Assembly (NCBI RefSeq): GCF_014651035.1
Contig: NZ_BMWC01000001.1
Span: 496,001-560,000 of the forward strand
Direction of reading: 5' to 3'
DNA length: 64,000 nucleotides
Origin: Streptomyces lomondensis
GTDB lineage: Bacteria > Actinomycetota > Actinomycetes > Streptomycetales > Streptomycetaceae
Of the stretch, positions 56,519 through 64,000 are shown piece by piece. The notes under the pieces are model-generated. The model did no database searches. It worked only from the letters and a program-made list of their open reading frames with translations, and was not told the DNA's origin. Both the position numbers and the translations under genes were made by a program. The first letter of the stretch is position 1. Each line of letters opens with the position of its first letter.

Positions 56519-58039
56519 GTGAGCGAGCTCCCTCCAGACCACAGCGACGACCAGCCCGACCCCCTCAACGACTTCGACGAGATCATCGCGGCCGAAACCG
56601 ACCGCGACCCCGACCTCGCGATCATCGAAGCCGGTAGTCGAACCCTGCGCACCCAGGGCGGCCCGCCCGACGCCGACATCCCCACCCGGCCCGCCGACCC
56701 CGAGGTGGACAAGGCCCTGCGCGAGGTCGAGGCGGAGCTCGCCACGCGCTGGGGCGAGACCAAGCTGGAGCCCTCGGTCAGCCGCATCGCCGCGCTGATG
56801 GACGTCCTGGGTGAGCCGCAGCGGTCGTACCCGTCGATCCACATCACGGGCACGAACGGCAAGACCTCCACGGCCCGCATGATCGAGGCCCTGCTCGGCG
56901 CCTTCGAGCTGCGCACCGGCCGCTACACCTCGCCGCACGTGCAGTCGATCACCGAGCGCATCAGCCTGGACGGCGCCCCCATCTCGCCCGAGCGGTTCAT
57001 CGAGACGTACCAGGACATCAAGCCGTACGTGGAGATGGTCGACGCGGCGCAGGAGTACCGGCTGTCCTTCTTCGAGGTGCTCACCGGCATGGCGTACGCG
57101 GCGTTCGCCGACGCGCCCGCCGACGTCGCCGTCGTCGAGGTCGGCATGGGTGGCTCCTGGGACGCCACGAACGTGATCGACGGTGACGTCGCCGTCGTCA
57201 CGCCCATCGACCTCGACCACACCGACCGGCTCGGCACCACGCATGCCGAGATCGCCACGGAGAAGGCCGGCATCATCAAGCAGGGCGCCACCGTCATCCT
57301 GGCGCAGCAGCCGGTCGAGGCGGCGCAGGTGCTGCTGAAGAAGGCCGTCGAGGTGGACGCGACCGTGGCCCGGGAGGGCCTGGAGTTCGGGGTCGTGGAC
57401 CGGCAGGTGGCCGTCGGCGGGCAGCTGCTGACACTGCGCGGGCTCGGCGGCGAGTACACCGAGGTGTACCTGCCGCTGCACGGCGCGCACCAGGCGCACA
57501 ACGCGGCCGTCGCGCTCGCCGCCGTCGAGGCGTTCTTCGGCGTCGGCGCGCAGCGGCCCGATCCGCTGGACCTGGACACGGTCCGCAAGGCCTTCGCCGC
57601 CGTCGCCTCCCCGGGCCGGCTGGAGGTCGTACGGCGGTCGCCGACCGTCGTGCTGGACGCCGCCCACAACCCGGCGGGCGCCCGCGCGGCGGCCGAGGCG
57701 ATCGGGGAGGCCTTCCAGTTCAGCCGCCTCATCGGCGTGGTCGGCGCGAGCGGCGACAAGAACGTACGGGGGCTGCTGGAGGCCTTCGAGCCGGTGTTCG
57801 CCGAGGTCGTCGTCACGCAGAACTCCAGCCACCGCGCGATGGACGCCGACGAACTCGCCGGCATCGCCGTCGAGGTGTTCGGCGAGGAGCGCGTCCAGGT
57901 CGAGCCGCGGCTGCCCGACGCACTGGAGGCCGCCATCACGCTGGCCGAGGAGGAGGGCGAGTTCGCGGGCGGCGGTGTGCTCGTCACCGGTTCCGTCATC
58001 ACCGTCGGCGAGGCCCGACTGCTCCTGGGGAAGGGCTGA
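56519..58039 (+). CDS. folC: Dihydrofolate synthase / folylpolyglutamate synthase
   Basis: This 506-residue enzyme adds glutamate to folates in one-carbon metabolism. The ATP loop is ITGTNGKTSTARM. Other family blocks are TSPHVQSITERI, VEVGMGGSWDATNV, LDHTDRLG and VVLDAAHNPAGARA. The first 65 residues are acidic and probably disordered, an extension seen in Streptomyces proteins. It is followed 6 nt later by the DUF4233 gene. The GTG at 56519 has no ribosome binding site, suggesting a leaderless message. Confidence 0.94.
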   Translation: MSELPPDHSDDQPDPLNDFDEIIAAETDRDPDLAIIEAGSRTLRTQGGPPDADIPTRPADPEVDKALREVEAELATRWGETKLEPSVSRIAALMDVLGEPQRSYPSIHITGTNGKTSTARMIEALLGAFELRTGRYTSPHVQSITERISLDGAPISPERFIETYQDIKPYVEMVDAAQEYRLSFFEVLTGMAYAAFADAPADVAVVEVGMGGSWDATNVIDGDVAVVTPIDLDHTDRLGTTHAEIATEKAGIIKQGATVILAQQPVEAAQVLLKKAVEVDATVAREGLEFGVVDRQVAVGGQLLTLRGLGGEYTEVYLPLHGAHQAHNAAVALAAVEAFFGVGAQRPDPLDLDTVRKAFAAVASPGRLEVVRRSPTVVLDAAHNPAGARAAAEAIGEAFQFSRLIGVVGASGDKNVRGLLEAFEPVFAEVVVTQNSSHRAMDADELAGIAVEVFGEERVQVEPRLPDALEAAITLAEEEGEFAGGGVLVTGSVITVGEARLLLGKG

Positions 58040-58045
58040 GATCCC

Positions 58046-58402
58046 GTGCGTACGCTCTGTTCTTCGACGCTGATCGGCGAGTTCTTCGTCATCGGATTCG
58101 CCGGTCTGGTCGCCATGAAGGACCCCGACCTGTCCATGACGACCGTGTGGACGGTCAGCGGCATCGCCATGTTCCTGTGCCTGCTGCTGTGCGGCCTGGT
58201 GACGCGCCCGGGCGGGGTCGCGCTCGGCTGGGCGCTGCAGATCGCGCTCATCGCGTCGGGCTTCGCCGTGCCGACCATGTTCTTCCTGGGCGCGATCTTC
58301 GCGGCCCTGTGGTGGGCGTCCGTGCACTACGGGCGGAAGGTGGACGAGGCGAAGGCGAGATTCGCGGCCCAGGCCGGCTCCTCCTCACCTGACGCTGCGT
58401 AA
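58046..58402 (+). CDS. DUF4233 small membrane protein
   Basis: This 118-residue protein has three or four membrane segments (TLIGEFFVIGFAGLVAM, TVSGIAMFLCLLLCGLVT, ALGWALQIALIASG and FFLGAIFAALWWASVHYG). This family is regularly found directly after folC in Actinobacteria and has no known function. It starts 6 nt after folC and is surely co-transcribed. The C-terminal 20 residues are cytoplasmic and charged. Confidence 0.9.
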   Translation: MRTLCSSTLIGEFFVIGFAGLVAMKDPDLSMTTVWTVSGIAMFLCLLLCGLVTRPGGVALGWALQIALIASGFAVPTMFFLGAIFAALWWASVHYGRKVDEAKARFAAQAGSSSPDAA

Positions 58403-58467
58403 CAGGCGGCCCGACACGCCGGGTAACCTCGTCTCACCGCTAAACCTTTACGCACAAGGAGCCCGTC

Positions 58468-58881
58468 GTGAGCCAGCGCACCCTCGTCCTCCTCAAGCCC
58501 GACGCCGTCCGTCGCGGCCTGACCGGCGAGATCATCAGCCGCATCGAGCGCAAGGCGGGCTGGGCGATCACCGCGCTGGAACTGCGCACCCTGGACCAGG
58601 ACACGCTGGAGCAGCACTACGGCGAGCACAAGGGCAAGCCCTTCTACGAGCCGCTGGTGGAGTTCATGGCCTCCGGCCCGGTCGTGGCGATGATCGTCGA
58701 GGGGGAGCGGGTCATCGAGGGGCTGCGCCAGTTGGCCGGCCCGACCGACCCGATCGCCGCGGCGCCCGGTTCCATCCGCGGCGACTACGGCGTGATCGTC
58801 CGGGAGAACCTGATCCACGCCTCCGACTCCGAGGAGTCCGCCGAGCGCGAGGTGAAGATTTTCTTCCCGGGTCGCGCGTAA
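58468..58881 (+). CDS. ndk: Nucleoside diphosphate kinase
   Basis: This 137-residue enzyme passes the gamma phosphate of ATP to other nucleoside diphosphates. RTLVLLKPDAVRRGL is the N-terminal block. The phosphorylated His lies in NLIHASDS, a slight variant of the usual NxxHGSDS. AAGGAG precedes the GTG at 58468. It follows the DUF4233 gene by 65 nt and ends with a terminator. Confidence 0.95.
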   Translation: MSQRTLVLLKPDAVRRGLTGEIISRIERKAGWAITALELRTLDQDTLEQHYGEHKGKPFYEPLVEFMASGPVVAMIVEGERVIEGLRQLAGPTDPIAAAPGSIRGDYGVIVRENLIHASDSEESAEREVKIFFPGRA

Positions 58882-58896
58882 GGGCGAACGCCGAGC

Positions 58897-58925
58897 AAAG
58901 TCTGGGGGCACCGCCCCCGGACTTT
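58897..58925 (+). terminator. Terminator of ndk
   Basis: 13-bp arms AAAGTCTGGGGGC and GCCCCCGGACTTT with one G-U pair and a loop of ACC, followed by TTCTGG. Confidence 0.88.
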
Positions 58926-59145
58926 TCTGGCATATGCGTGGCGATCGAGGGAACGATGCTCCCCAAACGCCCGTCTCCAGAAGCGAACCCGCACGGCATC
59001 TGCTGACAATGGCGGAGACCCTCCCGCAGTGTTCGCGAAGGCGCGTCTACGATGGAAGCCTTCACGTCACAGCACCCACCTTTGCCTACCTGAAATGCCC
59101 TCAAAAGCTCCTGGGAAGGCCAGACGAATCCTGATGGGGAACTCA

Positions 59146-60165
59146 ATGTCGTTCATCGGCCGTGACATGGCTGTCGACCTCGGGACCGCCAACACGCTGG
59201 TGTACGTCAGGGGTCGCGGGATCGTACTCAACGAGCCGTCCGTTGTCGCGATCAACACCAACACCGGTGGCATCCTCGCGGTCGGCGCCGAAGCGAAGAA
59301 GATGATCGGGCGCACGCCCGGCAACATCGTTGCCGTTCGTCCGCTGAAGGACGGCGTGATCGCCGACTTCGAGATCACCGAGCGGATGCTCCGCTACTTC
59401 ATTCTGAAGATCCACAAGCGGCGGTATCTGGCTCGTCCGCGGGTCGTCGTCTGCGTGCCCTCCGGCATCACGGGCGTCGAGCGCCGTGCCGTCATCGAGG
59501 CGTCGTCCCAGGCCGGCGCCCGCCAGGTGCACATCATCGAGGAGCCCATGGCCGCGGCCATCGGCTCCGGCCTGCCGGTCCACGAGGCCACGGGCAACAT
59601 GGTGGTCGACATCGGCGGCGGCACGACGGAGGTCGCGGTCATCTCCCTCGGCGGCATCGTCACCGCCCAGTCCATCCGCGTCGCGGGCGACGAACTGGAC
59701 AACGCGATCATCCAGCACATCAAGAAGGAGTACTCCCTCCTGCTGGGCGAACGCACGGCCGAACAAATCAAGATCACGATCGGTTCGGCGTACGACCTCG
59801 ACTCCGACGAGCACACCGAAATCCGCGGCCGGGACCTGGTGTCCGGGCTGCCGAAGACCGTCGTCATCTCCGCGGCCGAAGTCCGCAAGGCGATCGAGGA
59901 GCCGGTCAACGCCATCGTCGACGCCGTCAAGACCACCCTCGACAAGTGCCCGCCGGAGCTGTCCGGCGACATCATGGACCGAGGAATCGTTCTGACCGGC
60001 GGCGGAGCGCTGCTGCGGGGTCTGGACGAGCGGCTGCGCAGGGAGACCGGCATGCCGATCCACATCGCCGAGGACCCCCTGGACAGCGTCGCGCTCGGTT
60101 CCGGTAAGTGCGTCGAGGAGTTCGAGGCGCTCCAGCAGGTGCTGGACGCCCAGCCGCGCAGATGA
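59146..60165 (+). CDS. mreB: Rod shape-determining protein MreB
   Basis: This actin-like protein of 339 residues polymerises under the membrane; in Streptomyces it is mainly needed for spore wall integrity. The nucleotide-binding blocks are [34 protein letters not shown] and [19 protein letters not shown] choose the ATG at 59146 because GGGGA lies 6 nt upstream; an ATG at 59134 would add MGNS but has no site. It is the first gene of the mre-pbp2 cluster. A hairpin lies between it and mreC. Confidence 0.95.
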   Translation: MSFIGRDMAVDLGTANTLVYVRGRGIVLNEPSVVAINTNTGGILAVGAEAKKMIGRTPGNIVAVRPLKDGVIADFEITERMLRYFILKIHKRRYLARPRVVVCVPSGITGVERRAVIEASSQAGARQVHIIEEPMAAAIGSGLPVHEATGNMVVDIGGGTTEVAVISLGGIVTAQSIRVAGDELDNAIIQHIKKEYSLLLGERTAEQIKITIGSAYDLDSDEHTEIRGRDLVSGLPKTVVISAAEVRKAIEEPVNAIVDAVKTTLDKCPPELSGDIMDRGIVLTGGGALLRGLDERLRRETGMPIHIAEDPLDSVALGSGKCVEEFEALQQVLDAQPRR

Positions 60166-60179
60166 CGTAACTCTTCGAT

Positions 60180-60215
60180 TCCGCCGTACGGGACGATCTC
60201 CTCTCGTACGGCGGA
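60180..60215 (+). terminator. Hairpin between mreB and mreC
   Basis: Perfect 11-bp arms TCCGCCGTACG and CGTACGGCGGA with a 14-nt loop, not followed by T residues. It may partly stop transcription or stabilise the mreB message. Confidence 0.5.
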
Positions 60216-60309
60216 TCGTTGATACAGATGCATAAGCTCCCACAAAGCAGCCCCTCGGGTTTCCCTGGGGCTTCCCGAATTCCGATGAGGAAGGGCACGG
60301 CCGCCGCAC

Positions 60310-61257
60310 GTGAGGGACACACGAGAGAGCCGGCTGCTCCTGGTGCTGCTGATCGCCATCGCGTTCGCGTTGATCACGGTGGACATCCGCGGTGGGGAGG
60401 ACTCGCCCGTCGACGGCGCCCGGCAGGCCGCGGCCACGGTCTTCGGCCCGATCGAGAGCGGTGTGTCGGCCGCGGTCGACCCGGTCGGCAACGCGGTCTC
60501 CGCCATCCGTGACTCCGGCGAGCGGCATGACCGGCTCGCCGTACTGGAAGAGGAGAACGCGGCCCTGAAGGCGCGGCTCGGCAGCGACGACCGCGCCCGC
60601 AGCCGCCTCAAGCAGCTCGACAAGATGCTGAAGGTCGCCGGGCAGGGCCAGTACGGCATCAAGGGCGCCGAGGTCATCGCCATAGGAGCGGCGCAGGGCT
60701 TCTCCTGGACCATCACCATCGACGTCGGCGCCAACGACGGCATCAAGCGCGACATGACCGTCCTGAACGGGGACGGGCTGGTCGGGCGCGTCACCACGGT
60801 CGGGCCCAACACCGCGACGGTGCTGCTCGCCAGCGACCCCGACTTCACGGTCGGCACCCGGATGGAGGACAGCGACGAACTGGGCTTCGCCTCCGGGCAG
60901 GGCGACCGCCCGCTGCGCGTCGAACTCCTCAACGGCAAGGCCGAGGTGAAGAAGGGCGACCGCCTCGTCACCTTCGGCTCGCAGGCCGACCGGCCGTTCG
61001 TGCCCGGCGTGCCCGTCGGCGTGGTCTCCCGCGTCGACCCCTCCGGCGGCGACCTGACCCGCACCCTCTACGTCACGCCGTACGCGAGCTTCACCAAGCT
61101 CGACATCGTCGGCGTCGTCGTCGAGGCCCCGAAGAAGGACCCGCGCGACACCGTGCTCCCGCCCAAGCCCAAGCCGACCCCCAGGCCGACGGTGACGGTG
61201 ACCGTGACGCCGTCCGCCGAGGCCCCCGCGGACGGCCAGAACCAGCAAGAGCAGTAG
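60310..61257 (+). CDS. mreC: Rod shape-determining protein MreC
   Basis: This 315-residue protein has one N-terminal membrane segment (LLLVLLIAIAFALITV), a coiled coil (about residues 70-105: RLAVLEEENAALKARLGSDD) and an external beta-domain that binds PBP2 and other wall enzymes. The C-terminus is Pro/Thr-rich (PKPKPTPRPTVTVTVTP). The GTG at 60310 has GGAAGGG 15 nt upstream, a longer spacing than normal. It is followed after 13 nt by mreD. Confidence 0.93.
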   Translation: MRDTRESRLLLVLLIAIAFALITVDIRGGEDSPVDGARQAAATVFGPIESGVSAAVDPVGNAVSAIRDSGERHDRLAVLEEENAALKARLGSDDRARSRLKQLDKMLKVAGQGQYGIKGAEVIAIGAAQGFSWTITIDVGANDGIKRDMTVLNGDGLVGRVTTVGPNTATVLLASDPDFTVGTRMEDSDELGFASGQGDRPLRVELLNGKAEVKKGDRLVTFGSQADRPFVPGVPVGVVSRVDPSGGDLTRTLYVTPYASFTKLDIVGVVVEAPKKDPRDTVLPPKPKPTPRPTVTVTVTPSAEAPADGQNQQEQ

Positions 61258-61270
61258 GAGCTGTCACCTC

Positions 61271-61942
61271 ATGCGCGTCAACCGGATCCTGCTCTCCTCC
61301 TCCCTGGTCGTCGTCGCCCTGGTGATCCAGGTGAGCGTCCTCGCCCGCCTCCATCTGCCCGGCGCGGTACCCGACCTGATGCTGCTCACCGTCCTCGGCC
61401 TCGCGCTGGTGTACGGGCATGTCGGCGGCGCCCTCGTCGGCTTCGGCGCGGGCCTGCTCGCCGACCTGGCCCCGCCCGCCGACCACGCGGCCGGGCGGTA
61501 CGCCCTCGTGCTGTGCGTCATCGGCTACCTCGCGGGCCTGGTGAAGCCGGAGACGGGCCAACTGAAGTCCGCCACCGGCCCCATGGTCGTGGTGGTCGCC
61601 GCCGCGGTCGGCTCCACCCTGCTGTACGCCGGCGTCGGCGCCCTCGTCGGTGACACCGCCGCCCGCCATGTGGGCCTGGGCAGCCTGCTGTTCACGGCCG
61701 CCCTGTACGACCTGCTGCTCGCCCCGTTCGTCGTGCCGGGAATCATGGCCCTGGCCCGCCGCGCCGAGAACGATCCGCTCGCCGAGACCAACTCCGCCGC
61801 CAAGGCCACCGACATCTCCTCCGGCTGGCTCTCGGGCGGCACGGGCCTGAAGATCGGCAGCCAGCGCAACGGCCTGCGGGTGAAGGCGGCCCGGGCCCGG
61901 ATGGCGCGGGCCGGTCGCATCAAGGGGGTCAAGCGGCTGTGA
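61271..61942 (+). CDS. mreD: Rod shape-determining protein MreD
   Basis: This 223-residue integral membrane protein has five or six segments (for example RILLSSSLVVVALVIQVSVL at the N-terminus). It completes the MreBCD complex. The C-terminal 50 residues are basic and cytoplasmic (RVKAARARMARAGRIKGVKRL), longer than in many MreD proteins. The ATG at 61271 follows mreC by 13 nt. Confidence 0.92.
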   Translation: MRVNRILLSSSLVVVALVIQVSVLARLHLPGAVPDLMLLTVLGLALVYGHVGGALVGFGAGLLADLAPPADHAAGRYALVLCVIGYLAGLVKPETGQLKSATGPMVVVVAAAVGSTLLYAGVGALVGDTAARHVGLGSLLFTAALYDLLLAPFVVPGIMALARRAENDPLAETNSAAKATDISSGWLSGGTGLKIGSQRNGLRVKAARARMARAGRIKGVKRL

Positions 61943-62082
61943 ACGCAGGGAAATTCACCCGAACGGATCGGTCCGGTCGGAACGCGGGCTCGTGGGCCGA
62001 CCGTTCATCACTCGTCACCGCCCGTCGATCATCCGTCGTCATCACACACGCGAACGCGCACTGAGAGGGGGAGGCAGCCGCA

Positions 62083-64000
62083 GTGACCAACATTCCCGAG
62101 ACCGGGCGGAACCCACGGGTCCAGATCCGGCTCGTCGTCATCCAGGTCCTCGTCCTCTCCCTGCTCCTCACCCTCGGCGGACGCCTGTGGTACCTGCAGA
62201 TCCGTGAGGGCGCGGCCTACGCCAAGGAGGCGTCCGGGAACCACGTCCAGCAGGTCGTCCAGCCGGCCGTCCGCGGCTCGATCCTGGACGCGCGCGGGGT
62301 GGCCCTCGCCGACAACGAGACGCGACTGGTCGTCTCCGCCTCCCGCACGGACCTGCTGAAGATGCCGGACGACGGCAAGGAAGTCCTCACCAAGCTCGCC
62401 GGAGTCCTGGGCATGACGCCCAAGGAGGTCCAGGAGAAGGTCCGGCTGTGCGACGCCAAGACGCCCCAGCCCTGCTGGAACGGCTCGCCCTACCAGCCCA
62501 TCCCCATCACCGACGAGGCCACCCCCAAGCAGGCCCTCCAGATCCGCGAGCGCGCCGAGGACTTCCCCGGCATCACCGCCGAGCCGCAGGCCGTGCGCCG
62601 CTACCCGAGCCCGGGCAAGGCCAACACCGCCCAGGTCCTCGGCTACCTCTCGCCGGTCACCGACGAGGAGATCAAGCAGGCGCAGAACACCAACTCGCCC
62701 TACCTGCGCTCCGACCAGGTCGGCCGCTCCGGCCTGGAGCGCCAGTACGACAAGCAGCTGCGCGGCAAGGCCGGCGTCACGCGCTACGAGGTCGACAACC
62801 TCGGCCGCGTCATCGGCCAGGCCGAGGCCGACCCGGCCCACCCCGGCGACAACCTCGTCACCAGCATCGACGCCCGCGTCCAGCGGATCGCCGAGTACCA
62901 GCTCAACGAGGCCATGAAGGAGGCCCGCAAGCAGCACGACCGGAACACCGGCACCAACTACAAGGCGGACTCCGGCGCCGTCGTCGTCATGGAGGCCAAG
63001 ACCGGCCGCGTCGTCGCCATGGCCTCGAACCCGACGTACGACCCCAACGCCTGGGTGGGCGGCATCTCCGCCAAGGACTACGCGCGCCTCACCGGCAAGA
63101 AGTCCAACTACCCGCTGCTCAACCGCGCGATCCAGGGCCAGTCGGCACCCGGCTCCATCTTCAAGGTCATCCCGACGGCCGCCGCGGTCAACGCCGGCTA
63201 CTCCTTCAACGGCCCCTACCAGTGCTCCAGCTCGTACTCGATCGGCGGCCAGGTCTTCAAGAACTTCGAGTCCAAGGGGTACGGCCCGATCAGCCTCGGC
63301 CGCGCCCTGGAGGTCTCCTGCGACACGGTCTTCTACCGCCTCTCCCACGAGGAGTGGAAGAAGGACGGCGGCACCAAGCCCAAGAAGAACCCCGACGACT
63401 GGTTCTACAAGACCGCCCACCAGTTCGGCCTCGGCAAGGAGACCGGCATCGACCTGCCCAACGAGGTCACCGGCCGCGTCCCCGACCGCAAGTGGAAGCT
63501 GGACTACTGGAAGGCCAACAAGGACGCCTGGTGCCGCACCGGCAAGCGCAACGGCAGCTACGCCGAGAAGATCGCCTACGAGAACTGCCTCGAAGGCAAC
63601 CGCATGCGCGCCGGTGACTCCGTCAACTACTCCATCGGCCAGGGCGACACGCTCGTCACGCCCATCCAGATGGCCACCATCTACGCCGCCATCTCCAACG
63701 GCGGCACGATGTACACCCCCTCGGTCGGCAAGGCCGTCATCAGCGCCGACGGCAAGACCGTCACGCCGATCAAGCCCCAGGCGCACGGCAAGCTGCCGAT
63801 GAGCCAGAAGACGCGCAGCGAGATAAGCGATGCCCTCGCGGGAGTCGCCACCCGCGGTACGGCCGCCTGGAGGTTCGGCGGCTGGCCGCAGGACAAGATC
63901 CCGATGCACGCCAAGACGGGTACGGCCGAGGTCTACGGCAAGCAGACGACCTCCTGGTTCGCCACGTACACCAAGGACTACGCGATCGTCATGACGATCT
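62083..64000 (+). CDS. mrdA: Penicillin-binding protein 2 (class B transpeptidase), 3' truncated
   Basis: The first 639 residues of a membrane transpeptidase that cross-links peptidoglycan with the Mre complex. It has one N-terminal segment (LVVIQVLVLSLLLTLGGRLW), the dimerisation domain (QPAVRGSILDARGVALADN), then the transpeptidase motifs SIFK (near 356) and KTG (HAKTGTAEV, near 610). The SxN-type motif is SCD in LEVSCDTVFYRLS. GGGGGAGG precedes the GTG at 62083. The stop lies beyond the window. A RodA-type gene would be expected next. Confidence 0.94.
   Translation, partial: MTNIPETGRNPRVQIRLVVIQVLVLSLLLTLGGRLWYLQIREGAAYAKEASGNHVQQVVQPAVRGSILDARGVALADNETRLVVSASRTDLLKMPDDGKEVLTKLAGVLGMTPKEVQEKVRLCDAKTPQPCWNGSPYQPIPITDEATPKQALQIRERAEDFPGITAEPQAVRRYPSPGKANTAQVLGYLSPVTDEEIKQAQNTNSPYLRSDQVGRSGLERQYDKQLRGKAGVTRYEVDNLGRVIGQAEADPAHPGDNLVTSIDARVQRIAEYQLNEAMKEARKQHDRNTGTNYKADSGAVVVMEAKTGRVVAMASNPTYDPNAWVGGISAKDYARLTGKKSNYPLLNRAIQGQSAPGSIFKVIPTAAAVNAGYSFNGPYQCSSSYSIGGQVFKNFESKGYGPISLGRALEVSCDTVFYRLSHEEWKKDGGTKPKKNPDDWFYKTAHQFGLGKETGIDLPNEVTGRVPDRKWKLDYWKANKDAWCRTGKRNGSYAEKIAYENCLEGNRMRAGDSVNYSIGQGDTLVTPIQMATIYAAISNGGTMYTPSVGKAVISADGKTVTPIKPQAHGKLPMSQKTRSEISDALAGVATRGTAAWRFGGWPQDKIPMHAKTGTAEVYGKQTTSWFATYTKDYAIVMTI

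Noticed and set aside
59035..59053. Second ClgR-like site before mreB
   Set aside because: GTTCGC is followed by GCG at a spacing of 4, not 5, so it does not match the motif.

Overview
The window is chromosomal DNA from a Streptomyces-type actinomycete. The signs are very high G+C with codon third positions almost all G or C, many GTG starts, Tat-secreted proteins, mycobacterial-type RpiB and mycothiol-linked oxidoreductase relatives, a ClpP1-ClpP2-ClpX cluster, and two conserved core blocks: tig-clpP1-clpP2-clpX and valS-folC-ndk-mreBCD-pbp2. This order is what I remember from Streptomyces chromosomes; no search was run. No prophage, insertion sequence, CRISPR array or secondary-metabolite cluster was seen.

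Region by region. (1) 1-9.4 kb is a mixed set of secreted and membrane proteins: a truncated anchored protein, a large subtilisin-type protease, a Nudix hydrolase, a Tat-exported metallophosphoesterase, an RDD protein, a beta-lactamase-fold serine hydrolase and an AbiEi/nuclease-like protein. (2) 9.5-13 kb holds aminopeptidase N and a DsbA-like protein whose CPWC motif has become CPWA. (3) 13-25 kb is a carbohydrate or polyol uptake and catabolism locus. A leftward operon runs solute-binding protein, two permeases, ATPase, DeoR regulator, second ATPase, 2-hydroxyacid dehydrogenase, FGGY kinase and glycerophosphodiesterase. A second FGGY kinase, a 32-residue linker ORF and a histidine phosphatase diverge from it, and a 27-bp palindrome sits between. 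(4) 25-34 kb contains an SAM methyltransferase, sodF with a Nur-type operator, two related amino-acid permeases, bioY, an LPKTG surface protein and a membrane Ser/Thr kinase. (5) 34-47 kb contains rpiB, a 1-kb repeat-rich gap, a Nei-type glycosylase, an Eis-like acetyltransferase, a SpoIIE-type phosphatase, an ABC/FtsX/HD operon, an acyltransferase and a second Ser/Thr kinase. (6) 47-64 kb contains tRNA-Gly and tRNA-Pro, the trigger factor and Clp protease block, valS-folC-DUF4233-ndk, and the mreB-mreC-mreD-pbp2 elongation operon, whose last gene runs off the window.

How the genes work together. The 13-25 kb locus looks like one regulon: import by a CUT1-type ABC transporter with two different ATPases, phosphorylation by FGGY kinases, oxidation by the dehydrogenase, and control by the DeoR repressor. 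Tig, ClpP1P2 and ClpX form the protein folding and degradation block, with a ClgR-type box upstream of clpP1. MreBCD and PBP2 build the peptidoglycan of spore and lateral walls. Several genes (valS, folC, the Nudix gene, the SpoIIE phosphatase) have -10-like hexamers 6-9 nt before a start codon that lacks a ribosome binding site, which suggests leaderless mRNAs.

The most interesting items are the regulatory architecture of the polyol locus, including Glu instead of Gln in the Q-loop of both ATPases, the clpX leader with its inverted and direct repeats, the CPWA oxidoreductase, the tiny coupled ORFs, and repeat-rich intergenic DNA between rpiB and the nei-like gene.
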